A DNA stretch of 64,000 nucleotides from Undaria pinnatifida (Eukaryota > Sar > Phaeophyceae > Laminariales > Alariaceae), in contig JABAKD010000027.1 in the NCBI GenBank assembly GCA_012845835.1, positions 1,379,001 through 1,443,000 of the forward strand, written 5' to 3'. A program made the position numbers and the translations under genes. Shown here in pieces: positions 31,898 to 43,170 of this stretch (positions are counted from its first letter, which is position 1; each line of letters begins with the position of its first letter). A model generated the notes under the pieces. It was given only the letters and a program-made list of their open reading frames with translations. It was not told the DNA's origin and did no database searches.

Positions 31898-32397
31898 TGT
31901 TGGACGTACTAACTCCATTTGTCAGATTGCAAACAAGAATCCGTCGAAAAGATGGATCGGAGAATTTTGGGGGTTTTGTATATGTGTGGGATGGATCTCC
32001 ACAACGGGATTGTGTGTTGTGGGTTTTTATGTGCCCGAATAATATCACTCTATTTTTCGACTCTATTTTTGCCTCTACCTTGTGTCTTCGCTGTGTCTCT
32101 TCTACGGCTACCACGCCAAGGGCTACCACGCCCAGTCTATATTGTAAGGGCTATTACGCCTTCACCACTGCACGGCTACCACGCCTGTGTATTTACATCC
32201 CGGATACCACGCAACAGTTCCGAGTTCCATTTCTGGGTTATCACAGCTGAGCTATCACGCTTCACCACACACGTAAATTGGGTTATCACACCCGCCTTAG
32301 TTAGTAGTTCGTAGTTTATTGATCACCGGCTATTACGCCACCTTTCTCCTCCACCTACACCACCACCGGAGCGCCGCACGTACCAATCTACTCAACA
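31898..32397 (+). repeat. Copia 5' LTR
   Basis: 500 bp, starting TGTTGGACGTA and ending CTACTCAACA. About 95% alike to the 3' copy by eye. Differences include single-base changes and a 10-bp block (TCCGGAGTAT) present only in the 3' LTR. Confidence 0.9.
32102..32342 (+). promoter_or_regulatory. GGCTAYYACGCC motif array in the Copia LTR
   Basis: About nine copies of GGCTACCACGCC or close variants (GGCTATTACGCC, GGTTATCACAGC, GCTATCACGC) within 240 bp. Spacing is irregular, so it is not a simple tandem repeat. The array is kept in the 3' LTR (39330-39575). A role as enhancer or RNA element is inference. Confidence 0.55.
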
Positions 32398-32433
32398 CGC
32401 TAGCGTCAACGATCTTCAACGAACGAGTGGGTT

Positions 32434-34527
32434 GTGCGTTGCTCAGCGCCAATGAGGAGAGCCGACACAAGACCTTCGCCGGGGGAAAGGTTGAGCACCC
32501 CTCCCGACGGAGTAGGCAACGCGGGAGAGGGACGCGAGTCCTCCTCCGCCGATGCACAACACCATGGAGGAGAGGGACGCGAGTCTTTCCCCGCCAATGC
32601 ACAACACCATGAAACAACAGCAGCTCCATCAGCAACTTCATCGAACATGATCGCGCACCTAGCCAACGCCCTTCGCCAAGTACTGCAGATGACCAATGAG
32701 GGAGGGCCAACCGCCCCAACAGCAGGCACGTACGAGTCTAGACCCATAGAAATTCGTCAGAAAAATGAAATGCTTGCTTGGTCTGGAACGTTTGAGAGCG
32801 GGCAAAGTGTTGGATCAGCTTTCCGTGTTTTCCGAGGTTCTGCTCTTTCCTGGGTCTCCGCTGAAGGGTTGATGGACGTATTGAAGGGAGAATCGATACC
32901 AGTGGGGGTTCCGGATGTAGACCTGTCACGACTCAGGAGTTACTTTGGGAAGGAGAGAGTAGATACGTCGCTCAAGCTATGGTCACAACTGATCGCAAAA
33001 ATCACAGCCCAACCAGTCCAAGAAATGATTTTTGCTGCGGGGTCACCCCAAGAAGCGTGGAGGGTGTTTGAGTCTCACTACTCTGTCAAACGTGAACGTG
33101 AGAGGGAAATAGTAGAGGATGAGTGGAGTGAACTCAGACAGAAGGAGGGAGAGAGCATCATGTCATTTTTCGGTAGGGCAAAGGCCATAAGGATGAAGCA
33201 AGAATCATACGGTGATAAGCGCCCAGACGCATCTATGTGCAAACATATTGCCCGTAGAATGCTACCATCTTTCAAGCTATGTAGTGACCACGTGCTTCTC
33301 CTGCCCGATCGTTCGAGTCGTACCATGAAAGATTTGCTCAGGAGAGCTGCTCAAGAGCTGGAGCGCAATGGGAGATCAGGAGAAGAGAGAGAGGAGTCAA
33401 GGCATGCCCTGACCGCCGCCGGCGTGGGTTGGGGCGACCGAGGTTGGTGGAATGCTGGTGATCGGGGGTATGGGGAGCGCTACCGAACGTACACCTACTG
33501 CGCGCACCACGGCGAGGGGCAAGACCACAACACCCCCGAATGCATCGTCATGCGTCGAGAATTTGACAGATACTACGGTGATTTCCACGAATACCTGCAG
33601 ACGCGGGGACTCGGGCCGTACCCCGGACGCGGAGGAGGGCGCGGGGCGGAAGGTAAATATCGACATCAACCGTACCCAAACGACTCGGGTGCGCGTTGGA
33701 GTCGGGGCCACCCGCCGGAGCAGCAGAGAACGCCGCCGCCAGGACACGGACCCGGGCCTGGCGGGTATGCGAACACCTTCCATCAACCATACCCAAACGA
33801 CTCGGGTGCGCGTTGGAGTCGGGGCCACCCGCCGGAGCAGCAGAGAACGCCGCCGCCACGACACGGACCCGGGCCTGGCGGATATGCGAATACCTTCCCC
33901 GGAGGACGTGGCCACGACCGCTATCATCATTCGGGCGGGCGCGGCCGAGGCAGGGGCGAGGGCTTCGGGCAGGTGCCACCGCCTAATTTCCCGTCTAATT
34001 CGCCGCTGAATTTTTCGCCTAGTTTGCCGCCTGGAAAATTTCCCAACGCACCGCAGCACGCATTTGCGGTAGATTATCCCTACGAGAACGAATACATGGG
34101 ATACTCGGGGTGGGGGGAGCCCGCGGGGCACTGGTCATCACCACCACCGACAGCGGATGTGGGGACTCCCGAGCAGCAGCAGCAGCACCAACAACACCAA
34201 GAACAGCAAGAGGGCACGCCTCCTGCCTCGTCTACCTCTGCTACTGCAACTCTCTCTTCTCCGGCTCCCGGCGCAGCTCAAGCCAGCGGAGCTCCTCTGC
34301 AGCTTTTCATCGCACGTAGTGTGAAAATAGGCAAGTCTGAGTCTGGTGATTCTGTTGCTGTAGATTGTGATGATGTGGTGCGTGGTAGCGTTGTAGGACG
34401 TGTTGAGCCAGCGTTGATTACACGTGTTGTTAGCGCCCTTCGGTGTACCCCGGGGCAACCTAGGCCGTATGGTAGCGAGGAATGGGATGCGGACTCGGGG
34501 GCTAGTGCCATGATGTCCAACAACTAA
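32434..34527 (+). pseudogene. Copia gag plus start of protease
   Basis: 697 codons open. Residues 70-310 have a UBN2-like Copia gag pattern (LKLWSQLIAKI, EAWRVFESHYS, ESIMSFFGRAKAIRMKQES). An atypical Cys/His cluster CAHHGEGQDHNTPEC follows where a zinc knuckle is expected. A Gly/Arg-rich region comes next, with two exact-length 39-residue repeats (33664-33780, 33781-33897). It ends in the protease active-site block EEWDADSGASAMMSNN (Asp-Ser-Gly), and a TAA at 34525-34527 cuts the protease. Confidence 0.85.
33664..33897 (+). repeat. 117-bp in-frame duplication in Copia gag
   Basis: Two adjacent 117-bp units differing by only a few bases, each encoding a 39-residue HQPYPNDSGARWSRG-type segment. 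Recent, because the copies are nearly identical. Confidence 0.9.
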
Positions 34528-35127
34528 GAGGGCATGTGCAACATTCGCTACCCTATAGACCAATACATACAGATAGGCGATTCAGGTTTGATTAGAGTCA
34601 AGGCAATCGGGGACGTCAATTTAATGTTTCACCAGCTAGATGAACACGGAAACCCGGAGGACGTTGTGGCGTGTGTGCAAGATGTGATATATACTCCGTG
34701 GCTTGGCTTCAACTTTTTCTTGATTTGGAAGGTGGCTCACAAAAACTCCTGTTCTGTAAACCCCACTGGTACCTCAGCGGGAAGGCTCCGCTTCATTCGG
34801 CGATTGGCGAACGACTCCCTCTACGCCACCCGACTACCCCCTTCTCCCTTGCCAGTGGATGTAGCGAATAAGAGTGCCCCCGAGTCTTCTGCTTGCAACC
34901 CACCGATGCCAGTTGGTGCAGTTGGTGCTTCGCGTGAGAGTGCATTCGTGTCTGCTGCCTGCATATCCCCCCCGGTTCCTCTAAGTGAAAACAACCTCGT
35001 ACAACCTTCGAACGTTGTGATGGCTTCTCCCATGGAGTTGGAGCTTGAGCTTGAGACTGCTTTATCCCACCCCACTCCGTGTGAATTTAAGTACGGCATG
35101 GATTTATCGACCCCAGAGCATATATGA
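34528..35127 (+). pseudogene. Copia protease, second half, and protease-integrase linker
   Basis: In the same frame as gag after the TAA: EGMCNIRYPIDQYIQIGDSG and QDVIYTPWLGFNFFLIWKV match the C-terminal half of a Copia protease. A Ser/Pro-rich linker follows and the frame ends at TGA 35125. The integrase continues in another frame from about 35045, so there is a frameshift between them. Confidence 0.8.
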
Positions 35128-36200
35128 CGAGACGACTGAGGCGTATGCAGTAGAATGGGACATTTTCGACCGTATGATGCAAGATAGAGAGAGTGAAGAG
35201 TGTGCACTGGCCATTTTGGGCGCCGGGAAAAACCCTTTCCATGTTGGCAACGATCGCAAGCGAGTCGATATGAACGTGTTCCATGACCGCGCCGGCCACC
35301 TGTCCGAAATTCTTTTGAGGGAATCTGCTCGGCAGCGAGGGATCACCCCCACCGGACGGATGGAACCCTGCACTAAGTGTATACCGGCGAGGGGGACAAG
35401 AGCGGACGTGCCGAAGCGAAGCGAGGGACGAGCGGGAAAGGCGCCTGGCGATCTCCTACATATCGACATGTGCGGCCCGTACACCACCACCATAGGCGGC
35501 AACCACTACATGTTCTGTGCTGTCGATGCTGCAACGGGCTACATCGCGAACTACGCCCTGCGTCGCAAGTCTGACGCCGTGGCCGTCTTCCGGCGGTGTA
35601 TCGTCGACCTAGCCCACAAGGCGGGGACGAGGATACGGAGTGTCCGTGGCGACTGCGATTCGCTCTGGACCAGCAAGGACTTCCGTGACTTCTGCTCCAC
35701 CATGAGAATCGCCGTGCAGTGCTCCCCCCCCGGAGCGAAGCAATACAATGGGGTAGTCGAGAATGCAATCCAGCGTTGCAACAAAATCGCCATGGCATCT
35801 CGCCGCGCCGCGGAGCGACGCTTGCGGCCGGGGGGGTTCTCGTGTGTTCGCGGCCTAGATGCTCACGGGGTCAAGCTCTGGGCGGAATCAGCAAAGGATG
35901 CCGCGCAGAAGCTCAACCAGGCTGCCTCCCCTTCAAATCCCGGTCGCCCGTCGGCGCAGGAGCTGTTCACCGGCAAGAAGGGCGCTTTCTTGGTGGTGCC
36001 GTTTTTTCAGTACGGTTTCATGTACCGGGAGAGGAGGTCGAAGCTGGACGGCAAGGCAGTGCCCTGCTACTTTCTCAACGCCGGCGATAACCATGCCAAC
36101 CGCTGTGTGAAGGTACTCAGGGATGACACAGGGCGCGTATGCTACTCTAGCAACGTTACATGGGCGCCGCTGCCACAGTCGGGGGGGGAGGGGTGCCTTC
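35120..36200 (+). pseudogene. Copia integrase
   Basis: The zinc-binding HHCC part is seen as FHDRAGH, then PCTKC. The catalytic core has LHIDMCGPY (first Asp), RGDCDSLW (second Asp) and YNGVVENAIQ (Glu), so the DDE triad is present. The C-terminal part runs to CYSSNVTWAPLP. The frame is lost at the G run 36181-36188. Confidence 0.85.
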
Positions 36201-36900
36201 CGCGTCAGCACCGCCCACGCCGCCGGGGGTGTCATTCGAGATTGCCTTGACGCCGCCCGCCACTGCCGGTCCGCTGCCCGCGCACTCACCCAGCGCTCAC
36301 ACCTCCTCGTCGCCCGGACCGACTGGTATGCCGCCCACAGCTGCCGGTCCGCTGCCCGCGCACTCATCCAGCGCTCACACCTCACCGTCACCCGGACCGA
36401 CTGGTATGCTGCCCGCCGCTGCTGGTCCGCCGCCCGCGCTCTCACATAGCGCTCACACCTCGCCGCCACCCGGACCGACTGGTATGCCGCCCACCGCTGC
36501 CGGTCCGCCACCCGCGCACTCACCCAGCGCTCACACCTTGCCGCCGACCGGACCGTCTGGTATGCCGCCCGTCGCTGCCGGTCCGCCGCCCGCGCACTCA
36601 CCCAGCGCTCACACCACTCGCTCGAACCCGCCTGCCACTGCAGGTACACCGCCTGCAGCAGTCACCTGGCCGCCACCACCGCTGCAATCGTCATCACCGC
36701 CGTCCGCGCACTCACCCAGCGCTCACACCTCGCCGCCGCCCGAACCGGCTGCTATGCCGCCCGCTGCTGCCGGTCCGCCGCCTGCGCACTCGCCCAGCGC
36801 TCTAACACCGCCTGCCGCATGTTCGCCGATGCCGGAGTGGTCTCCCTCTTTCATCGAGGACACCGGCCCCGCGGACGTACAGAAGGAGACAGCCGCCGGT
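36200..36900 (+). repeat. 72-bp coding repeats in the Copia integrase-RT linker
   Basis: About seven or eight units encode a 24-residue motif, GPTGMPPTAAGPPPAHSPSA plus HTSP. Codon third positions vary more than first and second, so the array was once under coding constraint. It is read in a frame shifted from both the integrase and the RT. Confidence 0.8.
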
Positions 36901-36916
36901 CGCCGCAGGATATTCT

Positions 36917-38600
36917 TTGCCGCTCACCCCACATGCAACGAGGATGCTGGGCGAGAGGGGCGACGAGCGCGTGCCGGGAAGGACCAGGTCGGAGGGCCGT
37001 CAGCTTTTAGGCGTGCCGGAAGAAGCGGTCTCTAGGCCGCTGCCGGAGGCGACGTCGTTCGATCACGGGGTAGGACTCCTATCTCATGCGGGGGAGGATG
37101 TGCTGCTGTCGCTGCTGGCCAACCGGCGGGCCCTGAACGCGAAACGCGTGTTCCTGCAGGGGCACGGATCTGGTGAGCTGGGGGGCGGAGGCAAGCAGCA
37201 TACGGGGTCGGGGGGCGTGGAGGAGAGCAAAGGTGCACCGCCATACGACACCACGGGCGGGGGGGGGAGCGGGGGTAACTATTGGTCGCTTGGGCCGTCG
37301 GGACGGGGAGTGTCGCTCGGCCTTGTGTCGCGACTCGCCACGCGGGAGGATGTCGACGCAGCTCTTCGCGAGATGCGCCCCTTTCACCTGCGGCCCGACA
37401 TGCCCCTCTGCCACGCCAAGGACCTCCGCGTACCTAAAACGTTCATGGAGGCGCGTGACGGTGAGCATGGCGCACAGTTCATGGACACGGCTAAGCGTGA
37501 AGTGTTCGGTTTGCTTGAAGCAGGCACGTTCGAAATTGTTGACGAGTAGCAACGAATAGATAACGTGATCAGTAGCAAGCTCATTCTTGATTGCAAGGTT
37601 GATCAATTTGGTTGGCCTACGGAATCGAAGGCGAGACTTATAGCTAGGGGTGACATGCAGAGAGAGTACCTTGACTTTGGAGATTTGTACGCGCCTACTG
37701 TTGCTTCGTCCAGTGTCCGTTTGTTGGCTGCGTTGGCGTGTGAACATGACCTAGATTTGTGCCATTTCGATATAGACCAGGCTTTTGTGAAGGCAGATCT
37801 TGCCGAGGATGTCTATATGCGATTGCCAGAAGGGTGTGGTTTATTGTCAGGGAAGGTTGTGAAGCTGAGCAAGAGTTTTTATGGTTTGAGACAGGCGTCC
37901 AGACAATGGTATGCATTACTGAGGAAGTGTCTCTTGGCTTTGGGGTTTGTGCAATGCTTGGCTGATTCGTGTGTTTTTTGTTTGGTTGAAGGGGCGGAAG
38001 TAGTGATGCACCTAGTGGTGCATGTTGATGATTTTTTTGCCGTGGGAAAGAAGGAAAGGTGTGATCAGTTCGGAAAGGATCTCGGACGTCTTGTTCCAGT
38101 TAAGTCGTTGGGCGAGCTCAAGTGGTACTCGCGGTGCTATTACGAGAGAGACAGGGAGGCAGGGAGGTTTTTGTGGATTGCCTTGTTGACCAGGCCGGAT
38201 ATCGCAAATTCAGTGAGGGCATTAGCAAGGTATTGCAGTGCGCCGAAGCTGATCCACTGGAAAGCGGCACGTAGTATACTGGGGTATGCAATGAAGACGA
38301 GTTCTTTTGGGATTTCCTTTCAGAAGGGGACGTTGACGGGGATTAGTTTGATTTCGTTCGCAGATGCCGACTATGCTTCGCGCAGTACAGACAGGAGAAG
38401 CGTGTCGGGGGGGGGGGGTGATGTGTGCGGGGGGGGCTGTTTCGTGGTACTCCAAGACGCAGAAGTGTGTGACTCTCTCGACTACTCAGGCGGAGTATGT
38501 GGCTATATCGGACATGGGGAAGGAGATTTTATTTTTGAGGCAGGTTTGGTGTTTTATGTTGCCGAAGGCAAGGATGCCGTGCATTGCCATGTATAAGGAT
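36917..38600 (+). pseudogene. Copia reverse transcriptase, with stop and internal deletion
   Basis: Starts with AKREVFGLLEAGTFEIVDE. A TAG at 37547-37549 follows, then the frame continues SKLILDCKVDQFG, ARLIARGDMQREYLDFGD, DLDLCHFDIDQAFVKADL and SKSFYGLRQASRQWY. The catalytic block is VHVDDFFAVG (Asp-Asp at about 38028). After YYERDREAG the sequence jumps straight to RFLWIALLTRPDIANSVRAL, so an expected stretch of roughly 80 or more residues is missing. The frame is lost at the G run 38407-38418. Confidence 0.85.
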
Positions 38601-38828
38601 AACGAGGGTGCCATCCAAATCGCAAAGCACCTGATTTCGAACTCGAACTCGAAGCACATTGACGTGAGGCATCACTTTTTGAGGGAACTGGTAGAAAGGA
38701 AGGAGGTCGAAATTATCCATGTAGCGTCGCAGTACCAGCATGCTGACTTCCTCACCAAGGCGTTACCTGAGAGGGAGTTTGAATTTCGCCGGGGGATAGT
38801 GATGAATCGTGATTTCTCTCTCGGATAG
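38364..38828 (+). pseudogene. Copia RNase H
   Basis: In a frame shifted from the RT. The start of RNase H, SFADADYASR, is still in the RT frame at about 38355. VSWYSKTQKCVTLSTTQAEY, YKDNEGAIQIAKH and SKHIDVRHHFLREL follow in the new frame, giving the usual D-E-D and His pattern. It ends at a TAG at 38826. Confidence 0.85.
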
Positions 38829-39124
38829 TGTTTGATTTTCTGACGTTCTATTTCTTACATGTTTCTTTGTTTTGTTTTCTGATATATCTTTATGAGGGTT
38901 TAAGGACTTGCATTCAAATTGATCGATGGAAAATACTGAATAGTGTTTGAGTTTTAATGGTCATGGATGTGATAAGAATGGATTTGAGTGTTTTTGCAAA
39001 GGCAACATTTTTTTTGTTTTCTGGACTTGAGTAAAGAAAATCTCCGCAGTATTTCGGTATCTGGGAATGTACGTGTTAACAAGGTAGTCTGGATAAACCA
39101 TGACAATGTTGCGAGTAGGGGGGC

Positions 39125-39633
39125 TGTTGGACGTACTCACTCCATTGTCAGATTGCAAACAAGAATCCGTCGAAAAGATGGATCGGAGAATTTTGGGGGT
39201 TTCGTATATGTGTGGGATGGATCTCCACAACGGGATTTTGTGTTGTGGGTTTTTATGTGCCCGAATAGTATCACTCTATTTTTCGACTCTATTTTTGCCT
39301 CTACCTTGTGTCTTCTCTGTGTCTCTTCTACGGCTACCACGCCAAGGGCTACCACGCCCAATCTACTCCGGAGTATATTGCAAGGGCTATGACGCCTTCA
39401 CCACTGCACGGCTATCACGCCTGTGTATTTACATCCCGGATACCACGCCACAGTTTCGAGTTCCATTTCTGGGTTATCACAGCTGAGCTATCACGCTTCA
39501 CCACACACGTAAATTGGGTTATCACACCCGCCTTAGTTAGTAGTTCGTAGTTTACCGATCACCGGCTATTACGCCACATTTCTCCTCCACCTACACCACC
39601 ACCGGAGCGCCACACGTACCAACCTACTCCACA
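39125..39633 (+). repeat. Copia 3' LTR
   Basis: 509 bp, TGTTGGACGTA...CTACTCCACA, immediately followed by the TSD GACGG. Confidence 0.9.
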
Positions 39634-39638
39634 GACGG

Positions 39639-40395
39639 CATGTATGTAGCCAGAAATCAGACCGAAGTTTGTTGCCTTTCTGCAGGTCGAAATGGAGCTA
39701 AACCTCGCAGAAAAGTGTACCCTGCAACAAAAACGCGGCTCATATCCAATCACCAGGGCTCTTAAAATAATTTCGTTGGAAAGGGACTGGGTGTGTGATG
39801 CCCGTGGAGCCAGTGGACAAGAAATGGTGTTTGCTCGTTGACTGTGAATTCCCTCTCGACTCAGCTCGAATCTTGTTCGACCTCCTTGTGGCTGAAAGCC
39901 ACTCCGGAAAAAAAATCACGAGTAGTCGACTAATCTTCTGGGTCTTGTCGAGACGAAGTGCCAACAGGCGACGCAAACGATGCAACACAAAGACGACTAA
40001 TAGGCTATTCCACTCGGATTTCTGGCGAAGCAAAGCTCCATATTGCTATAAGTACACAAATTGATACCGGTTCCAAAGGTCGTGCGAGGACACAAGAGCG
40101 CGTAACGACGCGGGGAGTCAACTGGCGTACAACAGGCGCTATTGTACCTCACCAAGAAGGCAGTGGAGAAAACATACCTGGTACACGATGAGTTGTCATA
40201 CTTCGAGAAAAAGATAATCACGAGCACGCGAGCGCGGTACTTCGCACGGAGGACAAAAGGCGAACCAAAATCAAAGGAAGCCATGAAGGGCTGCCGGCTA
40301 CAGGAGATACTAGAACACGTGGGCGCCGGGCATCGGTCGGTGCAAAACCGAAGCAATCAAATCACAAAAAAAAAGACAACGTGCGTATAGATGCC
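39639..40395 (+). other. Unassigned segment between Gypsy pol and Copia, with an opposite-strand ORF
   Basis: On the plus strand, opposite to Gypsy pol, 39690-39832 (VEMELNLAEKCTLQQKRG...), 39958-40191 and 40142-40390 (82 aa, Lys/Arg-rich, VEKTYLVHDELSYFEKK) are open in different frames and read more like protein than chance. No family recognised. They could be a broken antisense accessory ORF of the Gypsy element or captured host sequence. Confidence 0.35.
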
Positions 40396-40402
40396 GTACG
40401 TG

Positions 40403-41500
40403 TCACCTTCGTCGCGATGTCGACCTAGAATAGGTTCGCTTCTTCTTTCCGGGAGGGTCGAAAGCCGAAGGATCTTGTGACATAATTACAGCAAGGTAAG
40501 ATTCGATCATCTCCTTGCATTGAGGGAGAGTGATGCATTGACGCCATACACCACATTGTGGTGGCTGACCTTTATGTTTGAGGTTGTATTGGAAATTCTC
40601 CACCGACGCTGCACCTACCCCCCGCTGATGACTATCGATTGCTTCGATGACATACGGGCCGATAGTGACGGTGTGCATTGAGCCATCAAGATCAGGGACG
40701 GGTAGGGTGGTTCCGAGAAACATGTCATCGAGTGCCCCAAAGTCAGGGGCGGAAGATGACTCGGTTTTCACGAATCGTTTCATCCGACCGAAGTGGACCG
40801 TAACTTTGACCGGTTCGTTCGGTTTTGACACGCGATATATATCAGGGGAGAGCTGAGCTCTGACGGTATACGGGCCATGCCAAGGGCTAACGAGCTTGAG
40901 GTTTGGCCCGTCAGTTTCGTGATACGAGCGATGCAGTAAAACTTTGTCGCCCACTTCAAAACTGGGGAAAGACATTTTTTTGTTTTCGACGGCTTGCTTG
41001 TCCGCTCGTTCTTGTAGATTGCGACGGGCTAACTCGTACGCGAGCTGCAAGTTTTCTGGCGTGCGACGTGAGTATAGTCGAGTTTTTTTTGTGGTGCATC
41101 AGTAGAAGGAACTCCGACAATGAGTTCGACGGGGAGAGTATCCGTGCGCCCAAACACGAGATAGCGGGGAGTCTCCTCCAAAGGTTTGGAGTGGGCCGTG
41201 TTGTGCGCGAGCTGGGCAAACGGTAGCAGTTCCGCCCAATTATCGCAAGCCAAGTTGCTGTATATATCAAGCATATTATGAACGGTGCTGTGGACACGCT
41301 CGAGAACAGAGTAGTTCCATTGCGGACGATAAGCGGCGGTACGTGTTTTCTTGTACCCAAAGACAGACTGCAATTCCTTCACGAGTTGGTTTTGAAATTC
41401 CTTCCCTTGATCGGAATGCAGGGTTTCCGGTGGGCCGAATCCCGAAAAGACGCGGTCAATAAGATGACGAACCACCACCGCAGCTTCCTTAGACTTGATA
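40403..41500 (-). pseudogene. Gypsy integrase core and C-terminal GPY/F module
   Basis: On the minus strand, RVFSGFGPPETLHSDQGKEF has the second catalytic Asp and SVLERVHSTVHNML the Glu. LLPFAQLAHNTAHSKPLEE follows, then a frame change at about 41050. VGDKVLLHRS, SPWHGPYTVRA and DIYRV form the GPY/F module, followed by a 100-residue Lys/Arg-ended tail. The first Asp region near 41530 is frame-broken. Confidence 0.85.
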
Positions 41501-41560
41501 GGTGTCTGAACGAGGAAACGCTTGAGGTGATCGATGATAGACTGTATAAATCGATATATA

Positions 41561-42010
41561 CTAGACGAGATTCACGACAACAACGTGAAACGGTCTGGTG
41601 ACCCGTCGGTGCCCGGTAGGCAGCGTAGGTGATCGGTGAGACGTTTTGCGGCGTTGACAAGGAAGACAGCTTTCAACATGTTCGGCAACGTCAGCGTGCA
41701 TCGTGGGCCACCAATAGCGATCCAGAACTTTTTCGAAGGTACCTTTAAAGGCTAGGTAGCCGCCTGACGAGGAGAGGTAATGGCAAGCGTTGATTACAAG
41801 TGTTATCAACGATTTCGGCACCACCAGTTGATCATGAAAGGTGTCCCGCCTACGTAGGTGGGCAGGGACGTAAGACAGGCAAAGCAAACCTTCGTGGATG
41901 AAGAATTTATTCATGCTGAACTTTGATTGCTGGTGTCGGACGCGAGCTTTGATAGGATTGGCTATATAGTCAAAGTACTGACGAAATTCTTTCCTCTGAT
42001 GATGAAGCAA
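41561..42010 (-). pseudogene. Gypsy integrase zinc-binding domain
   Basis: NACHYLSSSGGYLAFKGTFE, then DRYWWPTMHADV, then CLPCQRRKTSHRS: the H-H-C-C integrase domain with the second His replaced by Tyr (GGYLA instead of GGHLG-like). Ends in a stop after VVVNLV. Confidence 0.85.
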
Positions 42011-42019
42011 CTTCGCAGC

Positions 42020-42734
42020 ATCGACGACGGGGAAGACAGATACGGCACTAGCAAATAATTCGCGATCGCTTCCGACGGGTACGATATCATCTAAGTTGCT
42101 AGCGGGCAGTTCGTATTCACGAGGGTTGGGGGGGGGGAAAGGCTGATCATCGGGGACGTTACGACAGATAGCTGCAAGTTGCGGCTCGGATGGAAGTGGT
42201 TTTCCGTCTACCTCGCTAGAAATACGAGACAGCGTATCCGGTACAATGTTAACTTTTCCCGGAACGTGTTTGACGGTGAAATCGTAATTTTGATGTCAAA
42301 TTGCACAACGGGTGAGCATATTGGAAGCGTCTTGCATGTGGTACAAACACGTGAGAGCTGGGTGGTTGGTACAACACGTAAAGTGTCGACCCTATAGGTA
42401 CGGACGCCAATGGGTCAGAGCCCATACGACAGCGAGGCATTTTTTCATCGTAGGGCTATAGTGGCTTTGACTAGGAGAAAAACGCTTGCTATGGTACGCG
42501 ACAATATCAAGGTCTCTGCCATCGGCGCTGTCCTTGGACGGTTGGGCTAGGAAAGCAGCACCTACACCTTGCTCGGAAGCGTCGGTGTGAACGACAAAAT
42601 CTCTCGAAAAATCGGGAAAGTGGAGGACAGGGGCTTCGGATAAAGAATCTTTGAGTTTCTGGAATGCAGCATCTTGGGCCGGACCCCAGGGCTTCTTAAA
42701 CCTCGTGCGTTTGACGAAGCTCTTTCGAGTCAGT
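42020..42734 (-). pseudogene. Gypsy RNase H
   Basis: TRKSFVKRTRFKKPWGPAQD leads into VVHTDASEQGVGAAFLAQPS (first Asp) and ERFSPS-type AYHSKRFSPSQSHYSP, LAVVWALTHWRPYL, then a stop. VKHVPGKVN and PDTLSR in the continuing sequence mark the end of the domain. Confidence 0.85.
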
Positions 42735-43170
42735 GTTGCGGCGGATTGACATGACGTCACGTAAAATACGTGGCGGAATGCTGTCTAGGTCTGTACAACT
42801 CCAGTCAGTCTAGAAAGCGTATCGCTCACGGTCTCAGTCCAAAAACATACAAAACCAAACGAGGGCAAAAGGAACATGAACTTGATCTGACACGAGCGTG
42901 AGTGACTGCGAACCGAGCTTGAGTACAGCGATTGTTACCGTAAGGTATTGTTGGAGGTTTCGTCCGGAGTTCTGTTATATAGCACTAGCGCTTGGAAGAG
43001 AACTGCGTGAGACAAGACTGGTGTTTGCAGGCAGCTGTTGTAACAAGCAGATGGGAGGAATCAGCCTGTAGGGATACACGGAGGGAATGAACTAGAAGCG
43101 GTGAGAGACGAGGGACAAGGGATTGGAGACCTGAGTGCGTGTGTCTAAAATAGCTCTTATCCTTCGTTCA
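42735..43170. mobile_element. 436-bp solo-LTR-like insertion in Gypsy pol
   Basis: The pol sequence is interrupted exactly between the codons for LTAPLVEL and TRKSFVKR. The insert begins TGTTGCGGCGG and ends CCTTCGTTCA (TG...CA) and is flanked by TCAG at 42731-42734 and 43171-43174. Removing it restores the reading frame of pol by simple reading. Contains TTATATAGCAC at about 42973, a TATA-like site. No ORF. A solo LTR is most likely; a small non-autonomous element is the alternative. Confidence 0.75.

Larger units (their letters stand above)
31898..39633 (+). mobile_element. Ty1/Copia LTR retrotransposon nested in the Gypsy element
   Basis: LTRs at 31898-32397 and 39125-39633 (TG...CA) flank gag, PR, INT, RT and RH in Copia order. 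A perfect 5-bp target duplication GACGG lies at 31893-31897 and 39634-39638. A polypurine run (GAGTAGGGGGG) precedes the 3' LTR. No primer-binding site was recognised after the 5' LTR. In-frame stops, homopolymer frameshifts and an RT deletion make it inactive. Confidence 0.9.
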
